Below, one piece after another: positions 1 to 64,000 of a stretch of 64,000 nucleotides of DNA (position 1 is the first letter of the stretch; each line of letters starts with the position of its first letter). A program made the position numbers and the translations under genes. The notes below the pieces were generated by a model, which worked only from the letters and a program-made list of their open reading frames with translations, ran no database searches and was not told where the DNA came from. Source of the stretch: Amorphochlora amoebiformis (taxonomy: Eukaryota; Cercozoa; Chlorarachniophyceae); the NCBI GenBank assembly GCA_054601695.1, contig BAAHQB010000132.1:372001-436000 (forward strand), in the 5' to 3' direction.

Positions 1-15
1 TGAAAACAGGGTATA

Positions 16-53
<38 letters not shown>

Positions 54-196
54 GTTTAACCATACATTTATATATAAATACAAATAAATAGTTATATTTA
101 TATATATCTATATATATATATATATATAGACATATATATACATACATATAAGCACAATTTGATTAATCTCCATACGACATTAGTACTACGAGCCTA

Positions 197-236
<40 letters not shown>

Positions 237-275
237 GTTTAAGCATACATATATATAAATACAAATAAATAGTTA

Positions 276-319
<44 letters not shown>

Positions 320-380
320 TATACATACATATAAGCACAATTTGATTAATCTCCATACGACATTAGTACTACGAGCCTAG
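1..380. repeat. Tandem duplication of about 185 bp
   Basis: Two near-identical blocks (about 47-197 and 231-380) share TGTACGTTTAA, an internal TA tract and an end reading CAATTTGATTAATCTCCATA through GAGCCTAG. The conserved tail reads openly ([14 protein letters not shown]) and is probably an upstream Sec8 exon edge copied with its flank. Confidence 0.7.
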
Positions 381-407
381 GGGTGCAAACATCTTTTCTC
401 CTTTCAG

Positions 408-25952
<25,545 letters not shown>

Positions 25953-26110
25953 TAGTCCGTACATTACAAGCGTAACTAAAGGTTCTAGATGTTGATCTAA
26001 TGAGCGAACTCGCTGTAAAAGTGACCCTTTATCAAGGTTACACCCGCACTGGGTAAATACTTACGCTTAGGATTGCCGGAACCTGGAAAGGTTTGGGTTT
26101 GTATTCGTGT

Positions 26111-26151
<41 letters not shown>

Positions 26152-26843
26152 GTGGAGGAATCCTAGAATCGAAGTTCGACATGCAAGCTTACTGGAACGA
26201 GTAAAGCTTTTAATGACAACCGTTACACTCTAGAGTCTAGACACACTCTACACACTAGTTCAGTTATTACAATTCCGTGTCTAACTCCCCTAAGACTTAG
26301 TTGAATATCGTCTAGATCGTCTAGATCGTAGAAATAACAATCGTCGTAGACTCGTAGTACATGTTCTAGATGTTGGCGTCTTGGCCGGAATCTATCAGCG
26401 GTTGTATGTGTACTCACGCTCCTGTGACTACTCACGTCCAGTGTTCTGGGGTATCCTATGCCGATTTATTATCTAGCCTAATAAGACTATTACTAGTATT
26501 AAGGTTGTTGACTTATGCTCTAGATGCTGTATGGCTGGCGTGTGCCATAGTCAGTCTGGGAGTTTATTAAGGTATAAATATCATATAATCGCCATCATGA
26601 CCCTCTCTGAACCTAGCAAGCTAGATGCGTGACCTATCGTATGGTAACGCTGTGACAGTTATTTCGGAGTGTCTGTCGACGTAAGCCCACTCACGCCGCC
26701 TGAATTAGCTGAAACTCCCCCCATTCCGCCTATCTCGGTCTCGTTAGGCGGTGCTGTGCGTAATTGAAGTTTTGTGTATTTGTAAATTGGGTAAACTGGA
26801 TATATGCCAATGATGAATGATATAGTTATATCATGTAAAAATG

Positions 26844-26874
<31 letters not shown>

Positions 26875-26886
26875 TGTATGTTTATA

Positions 26887-26940
<54 letters not shown>

Positions 26941-27011
26941 TATTATAAAAATAAGTGTATACACCAAGAATAAATGCATGTATTTTTTGATTTTTGCTGT
27001 ATGTTGTATAC

Positions 27012-27063
<52 letters not shown>

Positions 27064-27111
27064 TAAATATGTATATATGCATGTATGTATACAATATATA
27101 ATACATACACG

Positions 27112-27142
<31 letters not shown>

Positions 27143-27226
27143 TTATATAAATGTAAACATAGACATGTCACATGAAAAAATGTAAGAAAGAGAGAGAGAG
27201 GGTTGAGAGTTCTGGAAAGAACGAAG

Positions 27227-27280
<54 letters not shown>

Positions 27281-27287
27281 GGAGAGA

Positions 27288-27333
<46 letters not shown>

Positions 27334-27374
27334 AGAAGAAAGATAGAGAAGAGATAGAGAGAAAAAGAAAGAGG

Positions 27375-27405
<31 letters not shown>

Positions 27406-27681
27406 CTCGAAGAGAGATCCAGTAGAAAAAAAACTTGAACAAAAGAGAGAAAAAAAGAGAGCAACAGAAACAAGAAAACAAGAAGAAATTTCCAGAAAAA
27501 AGACGAGAGAGCGAGAGAAATGTGAACAAGAGTGAGAATGAGCACAGAAACAGAGGGCTGCAGAAGAGAGAGAGAGATAGAGAAAATCTCGAAAAAGATC
27601 AGATATCTCTCTCGAATCTCTCCCTCGGATCTCTGAAGGTAAAAAGAGAGAGAGAGAGAGAGAGAGAGGGAGAATGCCAGA
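25953..27681. other. Intergenic region between convergent Sec8 and TIM genes
   Basis: 26000-26800 is non-repetitive and rich in CTAG/TCTAGA-type words (TCGTCTAGATCGTCTAGATC). No coding signal is seen. 26830-27160 is TA-rich. 27185-27665 is a GA-rich purine tract. Confidence 0.7.
27185..27665. repeat. GA-rich purine tract
   Basis: Mixed GAGAGA and GAAAGA repeats with a short interrupted stretch (27420-27640). It lies just beyond the stop codon of the TIM gene. Its open frames are low-complexity and are not called as genes. Confidence 0.9.
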
Positions 27682-27889
27682 TTAGGGGGTTGCGGTTAGG
27701 ATTAATGTGTATGGTGCGTCAGAACCGTATTCGTGGGAGAATTGTGTGACAAGATTCATGACCTCGAAGAGCTTCCCGATGCAAATCTCTTCGCATTCTG
27801 TAGCTCTTTCGGATACCTTGTGAATAGGGGTGGGGGGTATGGATATATGTATGTGTGTGTGTTTGTATATATATATATATAAATATATA

Positions 27890-27967
<78 letters not shown>

Positions 27968-27979
27968 ATTATATGTATA

Positions 27980-28043
<64 letters not shown>

Positions 28044-28071
28044 ATTCAATATATTTGCGTACATATAAATA

Positions 28072-28114
<43 letters not shown>

Positions 28115-28129
28115 GTGTATATATATATA

Positions 28130-28183
<54 letters not shown>

Positions 28184-28231
28184 GAAAATATATATATATT
28201 TATATATATATTATACATACATATGTGTATA

Positions 28232-28270
<39 letters not shown>

Positions 28271-28394
28271 CTTTATTTTCAAAGTTAGCTATGCATTTCT
28301 TAAAGCAGCTCTTCTCCAATACCTATATATATATACACATATAATATATATACATATATATTGATATATATATATATATATATTATAAACACAT

Positions 28395-28446
<52 letters not shown>

Positions 28447-28966
28447 ATGTATTTAAATATAAATCCTTTTATAAAAGGAAAACAAAAAAAAATACACCCT
28501 AACCCAAAACTTGAATAATAATGGCATTCAAGATTGAGAGAGCTTCCAGAACCAAAATTTGAAACGATTGCTGTACACTTCTCCATCTCACCATGTCTTC
28601 CTTCCAATATATTCTTTTGCTCACCGAAAAAAAAAAAAAAAATGACAGGAAAGTTCTCCCCCTCCCCCTTTTCCGCGCCTCCTTTACCTACCATACTCAC
28701 CCAGAGACCAATTGTTTTACATCCCTAGCAAACAATCAGAGAGAAAGAGAGGGAGAGAGAGAGAAGAGAGAAGAGAGAAGGCGGGAAAAGGTCTTGATAC
28801 CCCCCCATCGACCCAACCCCCCCCCGTCAACCGAGTAAGTCGCCTTTAAGCTCTCCAAATACACAGAATATGCGCTCCTTATCCTCGCAAATGTAATGTT
28901 CCCATCCGGGTCAACTATGCGGTCGCCATCAGCTTCGGTACTTGTGTGCCCCTTGCGGTCCGCCAT
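27682..28966 (-). CDS. Small TIM chaperone (Tim8/9/10/13 family), 3 exons
   Basis: Small TIM proteins form hexamers in the mitochondrial intermembrane space and escort hydrophobic precursors. Exons on the minus strand are 28832-28966 (ATG at 28966), 28269-28322 and 27682-27816, all joined in phase 0, giving 107 residues. Exon 2 encodes the first CX3C ([10 protein letters not shown]) and exon 3 the second ([15 protein letters not shown]), 15 residues apart, within the range of the zf-Tim10/DDP family. The N-terminal helix ([20 protein letters not shown]) precedes the first cysteine pair as expected. The first intron uses a GTTGAC donor. Which paralogue it is cannot be decided. The start codons of this gene and of the KXD1-like gene are 108 bp apart and divergent. 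Confidence 0.7.
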
Positions 28967-29074
28967 TGCTGTCCCGCGGTTGTCCTAGACTAAATCACAT
29001 ATATCTCACGAATTGATATGTGGGATATCCAGAATTATTATTCACTTATTACTTGTGACAGGTCTTAGTGACGA
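28967..29074. promoter_or_regulatory. Putative bidirectional promoter, TIM / KXD1
   Basis: 108 bp separates two divergent ATGs. The segment is free of the long TA and GA repeats seen elsewhere, is moderately AT-rich and holds an imperfect inverted repeat (CACATATA ... TATGTG, near 28996-29022). No canonical TATA box or start site can be assigned from sequence alone; the regulatory role is inferred from the gene layout. Confidence 0.4.
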
Positions 29075-29576
29075 ATGGCGGCCGATGCCGACTCGGTGAC
29101 TCTCGTGGGGATCGAGAGATTGCAAAGGATCGTGTGCGTACACAAGACACGATTCTCCGCTCTCAATCTTATACCTTCTTTCCAAGATACACCTTTTTTC
29201 AATATTTCATGCTATTCTTGTCGGCAGACTCGCAGACTTGCAGGGCGCAAGGGCGAAGCTGGAGGAATTCAACTCTTACTCCCAGAGGCGGATGAGCGAT
29301 GTTAAACCTACGGTCGCGTATTGCCGGCGTATCAAAAAACTCAGAGAAATATTATACAAGACTTTCGAGCGAATAAGGTTTGGCCTCTCTCTTCCGCACT
29401 TCGACACCTTTTCTTTTTGAGTAGAGGATATTTTGGCGCTCATGTGTCGCAGGAACCTCAAACAAAAGATTGCGACGCTAGAGGCCTTGAAGAACACGCT
29501 GAATGCCCAAGAGAAACTGGAAGAGATTGCAGCTCAGGGAGAGGGCGATCCGGCGGCGTCGGAATTTGATTTATAG
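29075..29576 (+). CDS. KXD1: KXD1-like BORC subunit (KxDL family), 3 exons
   Basis: KXD1 is a small coiled-coil protein of the BORC (and fungal BLOC-1-like) complex that positions lysosomes and endosomes. Exons: 29075-29133 (ATG, donor GTGCGTAC), 29228-29377 and 29453-29576 (TAG); phases 2 and 2 agree, giving 110 residues. The middle exon encodes ARAKLEEFNSYSQRRMSDV and then KKLREILYKTFERIR, joined to NLKQKI, following the family order of FN-S motif, long helix, (K)D-IF-RIR-LK. The literal KxDL is degenerate (KLREILYKTF). Human KXD1 is longer, mainly because of its C-terminal tail. All helices are polar and heptad-like, with no signal or membrane segment. Confidence 0.68.
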
Positions 29577-29849
29577 GCAGCGGCGAAGGGTTGTGGTCTG
29601 GCACGTTGAGTCCGGGAACGTGCATGAGCATATTTTCGCAAATATATGATAAATGCGACGAATTTTTAAGATTAAATCGGTTAGAAAATTAAGCTTATAT
29701 CTAGTATATTAAATCAGTGGACAAATCTGGTCATTGATACATAAATCTTATAGTATTTTCTCTCCCTCTCTCTATATAGTATACATGTATGCACATATAA
29801 TATATATATATATATATATATGTATGTATATGTGTGTATATATGTATAT

Positions 29850-29899
<50 letters not shown>

Positions 29900-30362
29900 G
29901 GTATAAATATATGTATACTATGTATATATTCTTATACTGACTACTCAGTGACTAGTACTAGTGTAAGTTACAGTTACTGTGTAAGTTGAACAGTGTAACT
30001 CTTAATGATATTCGATTTTAGCATGCAATTTATATTTTTACCTGAAATTGTGTTAACTGAAATTGTGTTAATTAAACCAGATGCGGATAAGTGAACACTC
30101 AGAGACATCTTTTTTTTAAAAGCTTCATGATTTTCGTTGAACACAATCTAGGCAATTCCAAAAAAAAAGAGGTAGACAAGAATATTTTAAAATTAGATAG
30201 CTTGATGAGGTGATTTCCTAACAGGTTTCGCGCACAAATCTATACGGTCGCAAAGTGCATTCACTCCTTAAAGTTGAGTGAGTTCAGGAGCTCGTGGAGG
30301 TAGTGTGAGCCCGGGAGCTCGTGGAGGTATTGTCCCAACTCGAACTTCAACGGCGGTTTGCT
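29577..30362. other. Intergenic region after KXD1
   Basis: It holds a TA-rich tract (29790-29900), an ACTAGTACTAGTG word cluster near 29950, and otherwise non-repetitive DNA. Two near-identical 20-mers lie at 30287-30330 (GGAGCTCGTGGAGGTA). No gene is recognised. Confidence 0.5.
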
Positions 30363-31000
30363 CTAGTCTTGAAATGTCTTTTTTGTGGAGTTGATGTAGT
30401 AAGTTTGGTAATGAAAACTATCTCTCACGAATTTCCACTCCTTCTTGTAATCCTTGGGGATGACAAACAACATCCCGTGCTTGATCACTTTCTGCTTTGA
30501 ATTTTCCCTGGATACGCTGGTCTTTATCTTGTGAGTCTTCGAGAATGTCACCTGGACGAGGTAGAGCACTCCACCGTTTACGAAGAGGCATTCACACTCC
30601 GAAGAGTCCAAAGATTCCGAAGCTCGGTTCGTAGTAACATCCTTCCTTGAACTCAATCTCAGCAAGAGAGTTGAAGAGTTGATTCTGCTTCTGCTTCAGA
30701 TCAACCTCAGCGAACGCCCATGAGTTGGAATCTTGGACTTTTTCTGCCTTCCTTTCCGCTTTTTCTGCTTGACTTTCAACTCGGACGCCTTGTTGTCTTC
30801 ACTTCCGATGCTGCCCGACTTGCTCTGGGTGATTTAGAAGTCAATTTTCTCAAACATGCTTCCACATTGCCGGGCATAAACTTATTTAACAGCGCGAAGG
30901 AAAGCTTGGCGCCTTACCATGGGGGTCGAGCCAAAATCGGTACATACAGCGGAGAATGCTTTCGTGTGGGCGCTGAGCAAGCTCTGTTTGAGTCGCATCT
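30363..31000 (-). pseudogene. Decayed RHS/Crinkler-like C-terminal fragment
   Basis: A minus-strand frame ending at 30363 (stop TAG) contains VLYLVQVTFSKTHKIK and then GMLFVIPKDYKKEW. This order (LYLFQ-T-S--H-IK, then FVVP) is the C-terminal signature of retrotransposon hot spot and Crinkler-type proteins. Upstream, other frames give further blocks such as GSMFEKIDF and CYYEPSFG, interrupted by stops and frame changes, so the copy looks broken. There are no TA introns here and GC content is higher than in the flanks, which suits a more recent insertion. The assignment comes from motif memory only. Confidence 0.35.
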
Positions 31001-31515
31001 GAAAGGTTGTCTGGGCTTCACAGATGATTTACAGATATCTTTCCAGGATCATATCTATATCTTGATATGTAAATATTGAAGGTGGATATCTCACATCGGA
31101 GCCCAGACCTAGCCTCCGAAAAAAAATGGTGTCCTCGCTTGTGTGACGTCTGTGAAGATTTGAAGGTGGACTTATTTATGGAAACGGAGGAAAGATATAC
31201 GGATGATACGTGAGAGTGTGACAGGAATGGAGAAGAGAAGGAGTAGGGAAAGCGATGATTTTGACGCTGAGATCCGTGTTCCATTCGTGCTTCCAAAGAC
31301 ACACGATGTTACTGGGGGCATTTAGGGAGGTCCTGGAAGGATTGAGTGGTATGGAGATACGTTTCCAGGATTAGTACTGCAGTTCTGCACACTCATACGT
31401 GCGATTAGTCGAATTGGCGGAGATCAGTGCATGCTGGGTTGGGTTGAATAGCAAGAATTGTTTGATTCTTGTTGAATTTTGTATTCAGTTGATGTTGATT
31501 TCCTGTTCAACTTAG

Positions 31516-31586
31516 GTAACAAGGCTCTCATCAGACACTTTGAGTCTATTCTCCAAGAACTCTAGACCTCCTACGCCCACACAGGG
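31516..31586 (+). other. Orphan exon candidate
   Basis: A segment preceded by AACTTAG and followed by the donor-like GGTATGTAT reads openly (ALIRHFESILQEL in one frame, LSSDTLSLFSKNSRPPTPTQ in another). It lies upstream of the reductase start codon on the same strand. It could be a 5' UTR or leader exon of that gene, or part of an unrelated broken gene. No family is recognised. Confidence 0.25.
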
Positions 31587-31630
31587 TATGTATTTGTAAG
31601 ACTATACACACATAGATATATATACATACT

Positions 31631-31679
<49 letters not shown>

Positions 31680-31696
31680 TATATATAATATATATA

Positions 31697-31727
<31 letters not shown>

Positions 31728-31773
31728 ATTATAATATGATTATATATATATATATATATAAATAAATAATCTG

Positions 31774-31847
<74 letters not shown>

Positions 31848-31884
31848 TTTATAAACAAGTATACTAACTTATATATAGTGTGTG

Positions 31885-31938
<54 letters not shown>

Positions 31939-32045
31939 TGTGTGTGTGTGTGTGTGTGTGCGTGTGTGTAAATATCGACACAATATAAACATTTATCACA
32001 AAACACATACAAGTCTAATCTTATCCCTACGCCTAAAAGTACTCC

Positions 32046-41954
<9,909 letters not shown>

Positions 41955-41987
41955 CTATCACGATGCTTTCAGTTGCTTGAATCCCTT

Positions 41988-42360
41988 TTTGGCACGATTA
42001 ATTCGGCACGATTAATTCGGCACGATTAATTCGGCACGATTAATTCGGCACGATTAATTCGGCACGATTAATTCGGCACGATTAATTTGGCACGATTAAT
42101 TCGGCACGATTAATTCGGCACGATCAATTCGGCACTATTTACACGATTAATTCTTCACGATTCACACGATTAATTCGGCACAAATAATTCGGCACGATTA
42201 ATTTGGCACGATTAATTCGGCACGATTAATTCCGCACGATTAATTCGGCACGATTAATTCGGCACGATTAATTCGGCACGATTAATTCGGCACGATTAAT
42301 TCGGCACGATTAATTCGGCACGATTAATTCGGCACGATTAATTCGGCACGATTAATTCGT
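41988..42360. repeat. 14-bp minisatellite (CACGATTAATTCGG)
   Basis: About 25 tandem copies, with a short degenerate interval at 42120-42190 (TTTACACGATTAATTC). It lies in the intergenic DNA between the convergent reductase and MIPEP genes. Confidence 0.95.
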
Positions 42361-42399
42361 ATGATTATGACAAAAGTAGTACAGTTTCGCACGTAATTG

Positions 42400-42555
42400 C
42401 GACGAATTGATAGATTTGTTGTGATATATCACTCGATTTATGGGTTTGTTGTTACGGTCAGGTGGTTTGATATATGGAATGCTGGCACTCCGGTATTGTA
42501 AATTCATATACATAATATATACATAAATGTGTGTGTGTGTTTATTTATATATACT

Positions 42556-42594
<39 letters not shown>

Positions 42595-43408
42595 TATATA
42601 TGTTAAACATAACAAAATGATAATGTATATAAACAAGCAAATTATTTTATGAATATATATATATATATATGTTTAAATGCAAATATGTATGATTCATATG
42701 CATAATGTATAATAATATATATTTATATACATACATATATATATATATAGATGTGTGATACACCGTAAATGATGTTTTAGGTTTTCAACACGACTGGTCT
42801 CAAGGAAGAAGATAGTTAATCGACATTTATCATATTTCGTGCGACTAATAATACAACTAGTTACTAGAGTTATAATTAACGAATGAACATAACACAAGAT
42901 CTTAAAGATAAGCCCCTTCATTAACTGTTTATAATCGAGATAATTGGTTTAATCTTGAAGTTAATAGCACATGCTAGACATGGCATGCCTATAACTACCA
43001 TTGTGTCAAGCCGCATCGTCTAGATCGTAGTCTTTTCGATCTGCTAGCTAGAGCTCCAGTCTCTAGAGTCTATTCTTACACGGCTGGTTTAATTTCGGTA
43101 ATTCTAACTAATATTATAGCCTTGCCAACAAGTTAAGCAACTTTTTGATAGAATATTCTAGAATTCTCAAAAAGATTGAAGTTTCTATATATGCCGTGGA
43201 ATCTCTAAGTGCTAGCTACTACTAGCTAGACTCTAGAGACTAGCTAGACTAGAGACTAGTGCTATATGACAGGCTATATAGTAGGATCATCTTGAAACTA
43301 AAGAGATCACAACGGCTAAGAAAGGCTTATCACTGGCATTGATTTCAAATATTAAATCAAATCACCATAGATACGGAAGCGAATTACTTAACTTCCATCT
43401 TCTATCAT
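42400..43408. other. Intergenic region with CTAG-rich segment
   Basis: TA tracts lie at 42500-42750. The stretch 43010-43260 is dense in CTAG, TCTAGA and GCTAGCTA words (TAGCTAGACTCTAGAGACTA). No coding signal is visible on either strand. Confidence 0.6.
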
Positions 43409-60136
<16,728 letters not shown>

Positions 60137-60137
60137 C

Positions 60138-60182
<45 letters not shown>

Positions 60183-60323
60183 TTCTATATATATATATAT
60201 TTATATATATATATATATATATATTTGTGTATATATATATATATATATAATATATACATATATTATATATGTATATATGAAAATATATACATATATTACA
60301 TATAATATATATATATATATATA

Positions 60324-60367
<44 letters not shown>

Positions 60368-60447
60368 ATATATATATTTACACATGTACAATAATAATAA
60401 TAATAATAATATATATTATATATTTTTACACACATATAAGATACGTA

Positions 60448-62396
<1,949 letters not shown>

Positions 62397-63983
62397 TTAT
62401 ATCCTCCACTTTGCAGCATTCAGGACGGTTTTCACGTCCTCGATAAGCTGGAAATTGGTTGGACTTGGATGAATTCTAAGCACATTCGGTTCCTTGTCGA
62501 TGGAAATAAGTGAGTATTTCGACATGAGCTCGTGCTTATATACCCACTTGGTCACCTTCTTGTCTTCAAAGCACACCCTTAGGATCGGAAATCGCTTCTC
62601 GATACGAAAGTTTATGTACTTTGGAATAGCCAGGCGAATCTGGGAAGTGAAGTTTTGGAATATTTCGACTCGGTAGATTGAGTAGTGATCTGAGAGGAGG
62701 AGGAGAATTATCCTTGGCGACTCAATAATGGACGTTATGGTCGTTTGAGCGATGAGAGGATGAGCAGCCCCAGCGACCCCATTTTCGAGGGTCTCTGTCG
62801 TGGTGGTTTTGATCGTGTAGGCGCGACAGCAAGCGAATGCTAGATTGTCGATGAAGATGAGAGAGCCGTTGTCGAGATAGTCTTTGAAGCCCGACTGGAA
62901 TGCTCCGATAATGCGAGGTTGGGAGCCAAGGTACGATGGGAGGTCGGACATGTCGTCTCTGGCTCTGATTTGGAAGGGTGTTTGTTTGTATCATGATATG
63001 TAACATATATATATTATATATATTTTAATATATATATATACATATATATATATGTATATATATGTGTATATATATATATTTATATCTATGTTCACACACC
63101 TAACCACAATATCTCTCGACGTACACCCAGCAAGCGCCGCGTCCACAAACATTTTCATGACCGCTTTCCTGCTACCATCGTGATATCCCTCCACCCGACT
63201 CCCCAGCCTGCCTATCCACTCGACCGACGTGCAGTTCCCCGTGATTGTATGGGCAAACGTGAATACACAGACAGCCATCTCGCCAGCACGCGGGACATAC
63301 TCGTCGATATCGGTCGTTGAATTTACATCAAGGGTCACAAATCTCAGCCCAGAGTTGCTCTGATAATGCTTTTTCTCCTTAGCCACCTTTCTCCATGCAT
63401 AGTGAGCGTCCGACGGAAGGATGAGCGTGATAGGCCTACTCGCCGATTGGCACTCAGTCACCAAGAGGTTGATGAATGCAATGATACACGTCGTTGAATT
63501 AGGAAATATCTCGACGTGCGGCGAGTTCATATCCCTCGCCATGATTTGGGAGACCCGAGTGCGAAACTTGGCTTCCTTGATCAACGACAGGCGGTTAACT
63601 TGTAGGCCACGGCCACCCAGCGCACCACCACTGACATTGAGGTTGCACATTTGCTTTAGGGCGTCGAGGGAAAGACCCGAGGGAAGAGAGTTCGCAGGAT
63701 AATTTTTCCGAAGGTAGACAAGAAAACTCTCGATGATTGCTTGCTGGTTGAACAGCGGTAGACCTGCGTTGAGCGTGACGATCCGTTGTGTATTCTGCAG
63801 CTTTTCGAGCATAAGAGTGAGGTAGTCAGAGAGTTCGTTTTTGCCGTCGGCGTTTTGATTGTAACGGCCGTCCGCCTCCACCTCATCTGAACGCAGGGAC
63901 TTGGTGATTGACGGACCGCTGGACGAAAAGGTAGAGTCACATTTTGAAGATGAGAGTGCAAAAGATGAAGGTGAGTTTCCCAT
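62397..63983 (-). CDS. Two-exon protein, weakly like fold-type I PLP enzymes
   Basis: Exon 1 is 63100-63983 (ATG GGA AAC at 63983, donor GTGTGTG) and exon 2 is 62397-62964; phase 2 agrees, giving 483 residues. The frame stays open to the window edge, so an upstream exon is possible. The order PHVEIFPNSTTCIIAFINLL, LPSDAHYAWRKVAKE, VFTFAHTITGNCTSVEWIG and MFVDAALAGC recalls the small-domain/NGTT, H-S, TG and D-A-A elements of aminotransferase-like PLP proteins. A Schiff-base lysine in an SxHK-type context is not evident, so it may be inactive or a different family. The C-terminal part (PNVLRIHPSPTNFQLIEDV) fits a small C-terminal domain. Unlike its neighbours, its exons are long and repeat-free. 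Confidence 0.4.
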
Positions 63984-64000
63984 CGTGTTCAATGACGCGC

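Noticed and set aside
26223-26570. Open frames of 66-70 codons on both strands between Sec8 and the TIM gene
   Set aside because: Short, overlapping on opposite strands, no recognisable motif, and built on CTAG-rich intergenic DNA.

Overview
The window is nuclear DNA of a eukaryotic microbe. Its genes are cut into many very short exons (about 20-110 nt), and the introns consist mostly of (TA)n microsatellite, CT/GA tracts, minisatellites or TTAGGG/CCCTAA telomere-type repeats. There is no bacterial gene layout. I joined exons by hand, using GT-AG (rarely GC-AG) boundaries, reading phase and family resemblance. Nearly all long open frames in the raw translation (runs of [18 protein letters not shown]) are repeat artefacts.

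Layout. (1) 1-25952, plus strand: exocyst subunit Sec8/EXOC4, N-terminus beyond the left edge, 39 exons whose phases agree from 1576 to the stop codon. (2) 27682-28966, minus: a three-exon small TIM chaperone (twin CX3C). (3) 29075-29576, plus: a three-exon KXD1-like BORC subunit, divergent from the TIM gene with 108 bp between start codons. (4) 30363-31000, minus: a decayed fragment resembling RHS/Crinkler C-terminal regions. (5) 32046-41954, plus: a short-chain dehydrogenase resembling chlorophyll b reductase (NYC1/NOL), whose candidate first exon encodes a hydrophobic plus Ser/Thr-rich leader. (6) 43409 to about 60136, minus: mitochondrial intermediate peptidase (M3 metallopeptidase, HEFGH). 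(7) 62397-63983, minus: a two-exon gene of uncertain function, weakly like fold-type I PLP enzymes.

The main novelty is structural. For more than 20 exons on both strands and in three genes, a piece of the exon edge together with its splice site is copied several times, at intervals, inside the neighbouring intron, separated by TA runs. In one gene this has grown into a 2.1-kb higher-order repeat. Separately, several 60-130-nt introns are built almost wholly of telomere repeat, with the repeat supplying a GTAACC donor.

The genes look like a housekeeping neighbourhood (secretion, mitochondrial import and processing, lysosome positioning, pigment metabolism) with no shared pathway. The NYC1/NOL-like reductase with a two-part leader suggests, but does not prove, an alga with a complex plastid. 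TTAGGG repeats fit several protist groups, so I do not name a lineage.
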